The translations under genes and the position numbers were made by a program. Positions 1 to 6,565 of a stretch of 9,967 nt of DNA are shown one piece after another; position 1 is the first letter of the stretch, and each line of letters starts with the position of its first letter. The stretch is from Chloroflexota bacterium (GTDB lineage: Bacteria > Chloroflexota > Limnocylindria > Limnocylindrales > CSP1-4), in contig JAKAMV010000292.1 in NCBI GenBank assembly GCA_021812735.1, forward strand, positions 1 to 9,967, in the 5' to 3' direction. The notes beneath the pieces were generated by a model that was not told the DNA's origin, did no database searches, and saw only the letters and a list, made by a program, of their open reading frames with translations.

Positions 1-944
1 GAAGTGAGAAGCTGGCCCCCCCCGCTCGTCCCAACGGTCGTGCCGGCCGGGATCGTGACCGGGTCGATCGTGTCGTTGCTCGTGAAGACGACCGTGCCCG
101 TGGCTGGCGTCAGGTTCACCTTCTGGCCGGTCGCCGGGAACGTGCCCTGCACGCTTAGGGGCACGGAGACCTGCTGCGCCGGGATCACCAGGTTCGCCGC
201 ATCGATGGTGCTCGCGTTCGGATCGGCGGTCACCTGGAGCGAGATCGGCCCCTCCGTCACCCCGACGGGCGTCACCACGATCTGCGCGCTCGGCACCACG
301 AGGTACGCGCCCGCACCTCCCGCGGCGAGCAGCACGACCACCAGCGCCACGACCGCCACGCGCCAGGGCCGGCGCCCGGACGGCGCCTCGCGGACGCGCC
401 CGGCCACCGGCAGCGCGCCCGCCGAACGGGGCCCGGTCTGCCCCGCCGCGGCAGCCCCGATCGTCGGCGGTTCCGGCCGATCCACCGCCGCGCCATCCCG
501 TCCCGGCTCGGCACGCGGTGCGGAGCCGCTGGCGTCCGGCTTCCGCTGCGCACCGATCTCGCCGGCCTTGGCCGCCGATGCGCTGGCGACGACCTCGCCG
601 GCCACGGACCGGCTCCCCGCCGACCCGCCGCCCGGCGGGCCGGGCCGTTCGCGAGCTTGCCGGGCCTGTTCGTCGGCGAGGGCCTCCTCGTAGGCCATCA
701 CGGTCGCATAGGCGGGCACACCGGCGGCGATCGAGATCGCCCGCACGGCGGTCTCAGGCGACACGATCGCCAGGCGGCGCTCGCGGGCCGCGGCCTCGCG
801 CGCCAGGAGCCGGAAATTGATCCGGCTCGTCGCGACGCGGGACCCCGCCGGCAGCACTAGCGCCACGTGCGGCTCGCCGGCCGTCCGCAGTCGGGCCACC
901 GCGGTGGTCACCTCGTCGTCGACGTCCAGGTAGTGGATCGTCAT
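1..944 (-). CDS. Membrane-anchored baseplate-J-like protein, 3' part beyond the window
   Basis: The open frame starts at ATG 944 and runs off the left edge after 314 complete codons, so the C-terminus is missing. Residues 1-93 form a compact alpha/beta domain (MTIHYLDVDDEVTTAVARL, then VALVLPAGSRVATSRINFRL and LAIVS). I recall similar N-terminal domains in Chloroflexi and Patescibacteria proteins called baseplate J/gp47 family. Residues about 94-190 are a low-complexity Ala/Gly/Pro/Arg linker, probably disordered. Residues about 195-217 are one hydrophobic membrane span preceded by RRPWR, suggesting the N-terminus is inside. The outer part ends in PATGTVVFTSND and VTIPAGTTV, which resembles the start of a Baseplate_J domain. 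It follows the FtsA-like gene by 15 bases and is probably co-transcribed. Its Shine-Dalgarno match is weak (AGG 14 bases before ATG). A run of eight G lies near the edge. Function is unknown; it is not evidence of a prophage, since no other phage gene is present. Confidence 0.75.
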   Translation of the reverse strand, partial: MTIHYLDVDDEVTTAVARLRTAGEPHVALVLPAGSRVATSRINFRLLAREAAARERRLAIVSPETAVRAISIAAGVPAYATVMAYEEALADEQARQARERPGPPGGGSAGSRSVAGEVVASASAAKAGEIGAQRKPDASGSAPRAEPGRDGAAVDRPEPPTIGAAAAGQTGPRSAGALPVAGRVREAPSGRRPWRVAVVALVVVLLAAGGAGAYLVVPSAQIVVTPVGVTEGPISLQVTADPNASTIDAANLVIPAQQVSVPLSVQGTFPATGQKVNLTPATGTVVFTSNDTIDPVTIPAGTTVGTSGGGQLLT

Positions 945-959
945 CGGTGCCAGTCTGCC

Positions 960-2222
960 TCAGACCTTCATGGCGCGCAGCACGCGGCGCAGCGCGGCGT
1001 CCAGGACGGACTCCTCGGCGGCCATCTCGACCGCCTGGTAGGCAAGGCCCATCGGCGTGACGTCCTGCTGGTCGACGAGGAGACCGGTCTTGTCGCGCAC
1101 GCCGCGCACCTCGGCCGGCGACGCGACGGTCACCTCGGGGGGGCGCGCGAACGGCAGCCGCCGGGCGAACGCCGGGTCGCGCAGCGCGCCCTGCACCTCC
1201 GGTAGGCCCGCGCCCCCGCCGCAGAGGTAGATGCGTCCGGGCAGCAGGTCGCCCGCCGAGAGCTCTTCGAGGACGAGCTCCACGCCGGCCGACCAGACGG
1301 CGACATCCTCGGCGACGACCGCCCCCAGCCGTTCCTGATCGGGTACCTCGAGACCTCGCGCGTAGTCGATCTTGAGGGTCTCGGCGCGCTGGAACGGCAA
1401 CCCGAGTTGGTCGGCCAGGCTCTTGGTGAACGCCCGTCCACCGAGCGCGAACATGCGCGTGCCCTCGATGCCCCCCGCGCGGACGAGCGCCACATCGGTG
1501 GTGCCACCCCCCACGTCCACGAAGAGACCGCCGGCCTGCTGCACCTGCTCCCCGCCGAGACAGCGCGCCACCGCGAACGGTTCGGCGACCACGGCGAGCA
1601 GCTCGAGATCGAGCTGCGCGGCGACGCTCTGCAGCGCGCCCAGGTGGACGAGCGGCGCGAACGCGTTGAAGATCGCGATCCGCACGTGGCGGCCCTGGAA
1701 CCCGACCGGGTTCGTGACCGGGTAGCCGTCGATCGCCGCCCCGGTCACCGCCGCGTGCACCAGACGGACGTCCACGTTGGGCAGCCCCGTCTCCCAGGTG
1801 ACCGCCCGCTCGGCCTCGCGCAGCGCCTCGCGTTGGACCCCGTCGATCAGGCGCTGCAGCTCGGCTTCCGTGATCGGTTGGTCGGGTCGCTTGCGTTCCT
1901 GCGAGAGCGTCGTGGTGAAGCCCTTCACCAGCTCGCCGGCGATCCCGACCACGGCCTGGCTGGGCCGGAAGCCGGCCATCTCCTCCGCTTCCTGCAGCGC
2001 GACCGCGCAGTTGTCCACCACCGCCGCGATGTCCGCCACCGTCCCCGACTGCATGTGGGCGAGCCCCTGCCGCTGACGGCCGACACCCCGTACGAGCGCG
2101 TGGCCCGCATCGTCGATCTCGAAGACCAGCGCCTTGGCGAACTCGGTGCCGACGTCGAGGGCGGTACAGGCGGCCGGAGCCGCCTCCCCGTCGCGCCCCA
2201 GCAGCCGACGCCAGAACGACAT
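960..2222 (-). CDS. FtsA/PilM-family actin-like ATPase
   Basis: This 420-residue protein has the actin-type ATPase layout. The phosphate-1 motif is ALDVGTEFAKAL (21-32), the phosphate-2 motif is FVDVGGGTTDVAL (234-246), and the adenosine motif is IYLCGGGAGLPEV (331-343). Between the first two lies an SHS2-type insertion (about 88-190), ending in IDGYPVTNPVGFQGRHVRI. That is close to the NPVG-containing segment of FtsA and favours FtsA over MreB or DnaK. The C-terminus, SVLDAALRRVLRAMKV, could form a basic amphipathic helix like the membrane-targeting tail of FtsA. FtsA tethers FtsZ filaments to the membrane, while PilM binds PilN in type IV pilus assembly; the sequence cannot decide between these roles. 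It starts 5 bases after the alaS stop, with CTCCC at 2235-2239 (GGGAG on the coding strand) as a slightly distant ribosome binding site. The next gene encodes a single-pass membrane protein, a plausible partner. Confidence 0.85.
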   Translation of the reverse strand: MSFWRRLLGRDGEAAPAACTALDVGTEFAKALVFEIDDAGHALVRGVGRQRQGLAHMQSGTVADIAAVVDNCAVALQEAEEMAGFRPSQAVVGIAGELVKGFTTTLSQERKRPDQPITEAELQRLIDGVQREALREAERAVTWETGLPNVDVRLVHAAVTGAAIDGYPVTNPVGFQGRHVRIAIFNAFAPLVHLGALQSVAAQLDLELLAVVAEPFAVARCLGGEQVQQAGGLFVDVGGGTTDVALVRAGGIEGTRMFALGGRAFTKSLADQLGLPFQRAETLKIDYARGLEVPDQERLGAVVAEDVAVWSAGVELVLEELSAGDLLPGRIYLCGGGAGLPEVQGALRDPAFARRLPFARPPEVTVASPAEVRGVRDKTGLLVDQQDVTPMGLAYQAVEMAAEESVLDAALRRVLRAMKV

Positions 2223-2227
2223 GCCGT

Positions 2228-4981
2228 TCAGGCACTCCCGTCGAGCGTCGCCGCCACCGACGCCCGCACGCGCTGCAGGGCCTCGGCCAACCCTTCACGC
2301 CGCGTGCCGCGCCCCTGTGCCATCTCCGGCCGCCCCCCGCCACGGCCCGCGATGGCCGCCACGCCCGCGCGCACCAGCTCCGCCGCGGAGAGGCCGCGCC
2401 GGACCAGATCGTCGCTCAGCGTCACGAAGAGGATCGGCTCGGCGGCGTCCAACGCCACTGCAACCACGCCCGACCCGAGGTGGCCGCGCAGATCGCGCGC
2501 CCAACGTTTCATCTCCTCCTGACTCTCGAACGGCGCGGCGTACGTGACGACCGGCACGCCGGCGACACGCTCGGCGCGCTGGGCGACCTCGTAGGGGCGG
2601 GCGGGGCCACCGGCCGCCGCCGCGCGGAGCCGCCGTTCCACCTCGCGGACGCGCGCCTGCAGCTCGGCCGCCCGCGCCGGGGCCTGGGAGCGGTCCGCGA
2701 CGCCGAGGGCCTCCACGACCTGATCGAGGAGCATGAAGCGCTGCGCCACCAGGGCATCAGCTGCCTCGCCCGTGACCGCTTCGATGCGCCGCATCCCCGA
2801 CCCGATCGAGCGCTCGCCCGTGATGAAGAACCCCCCGATCTGTCCCGTGGCCCGACAGTGCGTGCCGCCGCAGAGCTCACGGCTGTACCCCTGCACGGTC
2901 ACCATACGTACGATCTCGCCGTACTTCTCGTCGAAGTACGCGTCGGCGCCGGCCGCGATCGCCTCGGCCATCGATAGGTACGCCACGTCCACCGGGCGGT
3001 CCTCGCGGATCACCGCGCGCACCTCTTCCTCGATGGCGGTCTTCTCCGCGTCGCTGAGCGGGCGATCGAGCGGGAAGTCGAAGCGCAGGTACTCGGGGGC
3101 GACGAGCGAGCCGGCTTGTCGCGCACTTGGCCCCACCACGTTGCGCAGGGCCCGGTGCAGCAGGTGGGTGGCGGTGTGGTTGCGCATGATCCGCGCCCGG
3201 CGTGGGCCGTCCACCACGGCATGCAACACATCCCCGACCTGTACGACGCCACCCAGTCGCCCGCGGTGCACGATCAGCCGGCCGACCGGCTTCTGGGTGT
3301 CCTCGACCTCGAAGATCGGGTCGTCGCCCGCGTAGAGCGTCCCGCGATCGCCGACCTGGCCGCCGCCTTCGGCGTAGAACGGCGTGCGGTCCAACACGAT
3401 CTCGGCCTCGCCGCTGCCGGACAACTCTCCGTACTCCGTCCCGCCGCGCACCACCGCGACCACCCGTCCCTCGGCCTCGGTGGTCTCGTAACCCACGAAC
3501 ACCGGTTCGCCAGCCCGCCGCAGGATCGCCTCGTAGAGACTCGCCTGCTGGGCCAACCGGCTCAACTCGCCCCTCGCCCCGGCCCGCGACCGCGCGCGCT
3601 GCTCTGCGAGCGCCTCCTCGAAGCCAGGGCGATCGACGGCCACCCCGTACTCCGCGGCGAGCTCGACGGTCAGGTCGATCGGGAAGCCGAAGGTATCGTG
3701 CAACCGGAACGCCAGCGCCCCGTCGAGCACCGGCGCGTCCGGACCCAGGGTTTCGGGCCGCCGGCCGATGACGCGTGCCGCCGGGACCGCGACCCCCAGC
3801 GCTGCCAGCGCCTCCTCGAGCTGCCCCGTGCCGGCGTCGAGGGTGCGCACAAACTGCGCCTCCTCCCGGCGCAGCACATCCAAGATGGCGGCACGTTGGT
3901 CGTGCAGGTAGGGATAGGCGCCGTGCATCACCTCGATCACGACCGCGGCCGTCTCCGCCAGGAAGGGTTCGCGGCGGCCGAGGAGCCGCCCGTGGCGCAC
4001 GGCGCGCCGGATGATGCGCCGCAGGACGTAGCCGCGCCCCTCGTTGGAGGGGAGCACGCCGTCGGCGATCAGGAACGTCATGGCGCGCGCGTGGTCGGCG
4101 ATCACCTGGTAGCTGAAGCGCTCGGCCTCGAAGGCGTCCGGATCGTGGCCGAGGAGCTCGCGCATGCGGGTGTGGATGGGGGTGAAGAGGTCCGTGTCGT
4201 AGTTCGAGGGCACCTGTTGGACGACGCTGGCCAGCCGCTCCAGGCCCATGCCGGTGTCGACGCTGCGGAACGGCAGCGGCACGCGGCGCCCGTCGGGCTG
4301 CTGGTCGAACTCCATGAAGACGAGGTTCCAGATCTCGAGCCAGCGGGGGCAGGTCTCCGAGTGGTCCGGGATGCACCCCGGCCCCTCGCTGAACTCGGCG
4401 CCGCGATCGAAATGGATCTCGCTGCAGCGCCCGCAGGGCCCCGTCTCGGCCATCCGCCAGAAGTTCTTCTCGTCGCCCGCGTCGACGTCCCCCCAGCGCG
4501 CGATCCGTGCGGGCGGCAGGCCGATCTCGTCGCGCCAGACGGCGTACGCCTCTTCGTCGTCGGAATAGACGGTCGCCGCCAGGCGCTCGGCCGGGATGCC
4601 GTACTCCTGGGTGAGCAGTTCCCAGGCCCAGTGGATCGCCTCGCGCTTGAAGTAGTCCCCGAAGCTCCAGTTGCCGAGCATCTCGAAGAAGGTGTGGTGC
4701 CGCGGTGTGCGCCCAACCTCCTCGAAGTCATTGTGCTTGCCCGCGACCCGCAGGCAGCGCTGCACGTCGGTCGCGCGGCGGTACGAACGCGTCTCGCGCC
4801 CGGTCAGTACGTCTTTGAACTGCACCATGCCCGAGTTCGTGAAGAGCAGCGTCTGGTCGCCCGCGGGGACCAGGCTCGCGCTCGGCACGACGGTGTGGCC
4901 GCGCGCCGCGAAGAAGGCAAGGAAGCGTTGGCGGATCTCGTCCGACGTAAGCGGCACGATCCGCGGATCACAGTCCGGCAT
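2228..4981 (-). CDS. alaS: Alanyl-tRNA synthetase
   Basis: AlaS charges tRNA-Ala with alanine and removes mischarged serine or glycine in the cytoplasm. The 917 residues cover all domains. The class II catalytic core is about 1-255, with TNSGMVQFKD (48-57), RHHTFFEMLGNWSFGDYFK (94-112) and the motif-3 region DTGMGLERLA (242-251). A tRNA-recognition helical region follows at about 260-480. The editing domain at about 530-735 has the zinc ligands H602 and H606 (HTATH) and C704 and H708 (CGGTH). The C-Ala/DHHA1 domain ends with GGGRPEMAQG (881-890). Cysteines and histidines at 183, 186, 190, 203, 207 and 211 may form an extra metal knuckle. E. coli AlaS is 876 residues, so this is slightly long. 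The open frame extends to 5152, but those residues are low-complexity. ATG 4981 begins a normal N-terminus (LTSDEIRQRFLAFFAARGH) and lies 7 bases after a TACCGT box. Confidence 0.98.
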   Translation of the reverse strand: MPDCDPRIVPLTSDEIRQRFLAFFAARGHTVVPSASLVPAGDQTLLFTNSGMVQFKDVLTGRETRSYRRATDVQRCLRVAGKHNDFEEVGRTPRHHTFFEMLGNWSFGDYFKREAIHWAWELLTQEYGIPAERLAATVYSDDEEAYAVWRDEIGLPPARIARWGDVDAGDEKNFWRMAETGPCGRCSEIHFDRGAEFSEGPGCIPDHSETCPRWLEIWNLVFMEFDQQPDGRRVPLPFRSVDTGMGLERLASVVQQVPSNYDTDLFTPIHTRMRELLGHDPDAFEAERFSYQVIADHARAMTFLIADGVLPSNEGRGYVLRRIIRRAVRHGRLLGRREPFLAETAAVVIEVMHGAYPYLHDQRAAILDVLRREEAQFVRTLDAGTGQLEEALAALGVAVPAARVIGRRPETLGPDAPVLDGALAFRLHDTFGFPIDLTVELAAEYGVAVDRPGFEEALAEQRARSRAGARGELSRLAQQASLYEAILRRAGEPVFVGYETTEAEGRVVAVVRGGTEYGELSGSGEAEIVLDRTPFYAEGGGQVGDRGTLYAGDDPIFEVEDTQKPVGRLIVHRGRLGGVVQVGDVLHAVVDGPRRARIMRNHTATHLLHRALRNVVGPSARQAGSLVAPEYLRFDFPLDRPLSDAEKTAIEEEVRAVIREDRPVDVAYLSMAEAIAAGADAYFDEKYGEIVRMVTVQGYSRELCGGTHCRATGQIGGFFITGERSIGSGMRRIEAVTGEAADALVAQRFMLLDQVVEALGVADRSQAPARAAELQARVREVERRLRAAAAGGPARPYEVAQRAERVAGVPVVTYAAPFESQEEMKRWARDLRGHLGSGVVAVALDAAEPILFVTLSDDLVRRGLSAAELVRAGVAAIAGRGGGRPEMAQGRGTRREGLAEALQRVRASVAATLDGSA

Positions 4982-4988
4982 CGCGCTA

Positions 4989-4994
4989 ACGGTA
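4989..4994 (-). promoter_or_regulatory. Putative -10 element of alaS (leaderless)
   Basis: On the minus strand TACCGT fits TANNNT and is followed by exactly 7 bases before ATG 4981, so transcription would begin at or next to the start codon. No Shine-Dalgarno sequence is visible. It sits in a 10-base perfect palindrome, ACGGTACCGT, so the plus strand also shows TACCGT. No recognisable -35 box is present at 17-18 bases spacing. Confidence 0.45.
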
Positions 4995-5006
4995 CCGTAT
5001 CGGCCC

Positions 5007-5020
5007 GTCGCCGTGGCGAC
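5007..5020. repeat. Short inverted repeat upstream of alaS
   Basis: GTCGCC and GGCGAC are perfect inverse complements separated by GT. The repeat is centred where the -35 region of the putative alaS promoter would be, so it could be a small operator. In DNA this GC-rich a 6-base repeat may well be chance. Confidence 0.2.
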
Positions 5021-5111
5021 TCCGGTCCTGCGCCCCGGCGACGCGGCTGCTTCCCGGTGGCCGGCTGAGCTCGCCCGCCCAGGCGCACGGCCCCGGCGCC
5101 GCTGCCAGGCG

Positions 5112-5129
5112 GCCGCGGTGCACCGCGGC
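5112..5129. repeat. 18-base perfect palindrome after the small membrane gene
   Basis: GCCGCGG and CCGCGGC flank the 4-base centre TGCA, and the whole 18 bases are self-complementary. It begins at the base next to the stop codon (5130-5132) of the small membrane gene. The RNA would form a 7-pair all-GC hairpin with a tetraloop. It may end or stabilise the desulfurase-mnmA-membrane-protein transcript. No U-tract follows on the minus strand, so it is not a standard intrinsic terminator. Confidence 0.5.
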
Positions 5130-5405
5130 TCAGGTGTGCCGGGTCGGCCCAAGGGTGCTCACGATCGCGACGACGATCATCCCGGCCCACGCCACGACCG
5201 ACGAACTGAGCAACCCGAAGTCCCCGATCCGCAGCGGGTCGCCGAGACGCAGGCCGATCGCTTGGCCGGCGTACGCGCCGAGGATCGCCGCCACGAGGAG
5301 GAAGGGGAGCCTGCCGCGCGCGTCGCCGCCCAACAGCACGAAGAGGGCGACGTTCAAGGTCCCGACCAGCACGGCGAGGACCATGGCGGGCTCGATCGCA
5401 GGCAC
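5130..5405 (-). CDS. Small membrane protein, three predicted helices
   Basis: With the GTG 5405 start the product has 91 residues. It has three hydrophobic segments, at about 8-25 (MVLAVLVGTLNVALFVLL), 34-51 (PFLLVAAILGAYAGQAIG) and 64-84 (GLLSSSVVAWAGMIVVAIVST). The loop between the second and third carries a distinctive LGDPLRIGDF. Helix count and size resemble the small YeaQ/GlsB-type transglycosylase-associated proteins, but I cannot assign it to that family. The frame is open to a TTG at 5456 that overlaps the mnmA stop, giving 108 residues; the added 17 are arginine-rich and unlike a membrane-protein N-terminus. ATG 5384 is another possible start. GTG 5405 is preferred because a TATCCT box ends 6 bases before it. 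It lies between mnmA and alaS, and its function is unknown. Confidence 0.7.
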   Translation of the reverse strand: MPAIEPAMVLAVLVGTLNVALFVLLGGDARGRLPFLLVAAILGAYAGQAIGLRLGDPLRIGDFGLLSSSVVAWAGMIVVAIVSTLGPTRHT

Positions 5406-5411
5406 TGCCGA

Positions 5412-5417
5412 AGGATA
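5412..5417 (-). promoter_or_regulatory. Putative -10 element of the small membrane gene
   Basis: TATCCT on the minus strand is followed by TCGGCA and then GTG 5405, again placing the transcript start at the start codon. It lies in the 47 bases between the mnmA stop and this gene, so the gene may have its own promoter besides read-through from mnmA. Confidence 0.4.
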
Positions 5418-5452
5418 GCGGGCGCGGCGCCCTCGCAGGCCGAGCTCGTGGA

Positions 5453-6565
5453 TCAATCGCGTGCGATGCGGCCTCCGCCGAGGACCTCGTCGCCGTGGTA
5501 GAAGACCGCGGCCTGGCCAGGGGCCGGGGCCCAGACCGGCGCATCGGTCTCCACCGCCCAGCGCCCCTCTCCGTCGCCCAGCGGCCGCAGCGTTGCGCCC
5601 ACCAGCGCCGCGCGGTGTCGCACCCGCAGGTCGGCCCGGAAGGACCCCGCCGGCGCCCCGCCGGCGATGAAGTGCATCCCTACCACCGTGAAGACACGCC
5701 GCTGCAGGTCCTCGCGCCGGCCGAGGCGCACCAGGTTGCGCGTCGCGTCGATCGCCGCGACGTAGCGCCGTTCGCCGACCGCCACCCCCAGCCCGGTGCG
5801 CTGCCCCACCGTATACGCCGCCGCGCCCCGGTGCTCGCCCACGACCGATCCGTCCACATCCAGCAAGGGCCCCGCCGTCTCGCGCCAGCCAGCCCGTTCG
5901 CGGAGCGTCTCGCGGTAGTCGCCCCCCGCCACGAAACAGATCTCTTGGCTCTCCGGCGTCTCCGCGGTGGCGAGCCCGAGCGAGCGGGCGATCGCTCGTA
6001 CCTCGGGCTTCGAGCGCTCACCGAGCGGAAACCGCGTGCGCGCCAGCTGATCCTGGCGCAGCCCGTATAGGAAGTAGCTCTGGTCCTTGGCCGGGTCGGC
6101 GGCGGCGCGCAGCCGCCAGCGCCGACCGGCCGGCCGCGACGCGTCGGGCACCGCGTCCACGCGCGCGTAGTGGCCGGTCGCGACCGCCTCGGCGCCGTAG
6201 AGGAGCCGCGCGCGGCCCAGCAGCGCCCCGAACTTCACGTAGGTGTTGCAGTCGACGCACGGGCTCGGCGTAGCGCCGGAGAGATACGCGGCGACGAACG
6301 GGTCGATCACCCCGGCGGCGAATTCCCGCTCGAGGTCGAGCACGAAAAAGGGAACGCCGAGCTGCGAGGCCACGCGCCGCGCATCGTCGGCAGCATCCAG
6401 CGAGCAGCAGCTCTTGCGGAACTCACTGCGCTGATCGGCCGCCTGGTGGAGCCGCATCCAGACCCCGACCACCTCGTGCCCCTCTTCGTGCAGCAGCGCG
6501 GCGGCGACCGAGGAATCGACGCCGCCGGACATGGCGACCACGATCCGCTCGCGCCCCGTGGTCAT
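5453..6565 (-). CDS. mnmA: tRNA-specific 2-thiouridylase MnmA
   Basis: MnmA adenylates U34 in tRNA-Lys, tRNA-Glu and tRNA-Gln and inserts sulfur to form 2-thiouridine. The 370-residue product is of normal length. It has the PP-loop SGGVDSS (13-19), the first catalytic cysteine C106 in SPCVDCNTYVKFG, ATGHYAR (129-135), KDQSYFLY (160-167), and the second catalytic cysteine C210 in ESQEICFV. The central beta-barrel region has YTVGQRTGLGV (251-261), and the C-terminal barrel ends in PGQAAVFYHGDEVLGGG (349-365). The ATG overlaps the desulfurase stop by 4 bases (ATGA), which favours translational coupling. That pairing fits direct sulfur transfer, as described for B. subtilis YrvO and MnmA, without a Tus relay; no tus genes are seen here. 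Confidence 0.98.
   Translation of the reverse strand: MTTGRERIVVAMSGGVDSSVAAALLHEEGHEVVGVWMRLHQAADQRSEFRKSCCSLDAADDARRVASQLGVPFFVLDLEREFAAGVIDPFVAAYLSGATPSPCVDCNTYVKFGALLGRARLLYGAEAVATGHYARVDAVPDASRPAGRRWRLRAAADPAKDQSYFLYGLRQDQLARTRFPLGERSKPEVRAIARSLGLATAETPESQEICFVAGGDYRETLRERAGWRETAGPLLDVDGSVVGEHRGAAAYTVGQRTGLGVAVGERRYVAAIDATRNLVRLGRREDLQRRVFTVVGMHFIAGGAPAGSFRADLRVRHRAALVGATLRPLGDGEGRWAVETDAPVWAPAPGQAAVFYHGDEVLGGGRIARD

Noticed and set aside
4..693. A 229-residue plus-strand open frame at the left edge
   Set aside because: It is antisense to the baseplate-J-like gene, which has a membrane span and a domain-like start; the plus-strand product is Pro/Ala/Arg-rich and featureless.
1..2222. 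A prophage or contractile injection cluster suggested by the baseplate-J similarity
   Set aside because: No tail, sheath, capsid, integrase or lysis gene is present, and the protein is membrane-anchored beside housekeeping genes.
754..2343. A 529-residue minus-strand frame overlapping the FtsA-like gene
   Set aside because: It is an Arg/Gly-rich out-of-frame reading of the FtsA-like gene, whose ATPase motifs lie in the other frame.
1407..2522. A 371-residue plus-strand open frame opposite the FtsA-like gene and the alaS end
   Set aside because: It crosses the boundary of two real genes on the other strand and has no motif.
3116..5068. A 650-residue plus-strand open frame opposite alaS
   Set aside because: It is composition-driven antisense to a complete AlaS and has no recognisable domain.
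4982..5129. A tRNA, T-box or riboswitch before alaS
   Set aside because: No cloverleaf, T-box bulge or U-tract terminator was found, and the promoter seems to lie only 7 bases before the start codon, leaving no leader.
4982..5152. A 57-residue N-terminal extension of AlaS
   Set aside because: It is Arg/Gly/Ala-rich, not AlaS-like, and would overlap the putative alaS promoter, the 18-base palindrome and the end of the previous gene.
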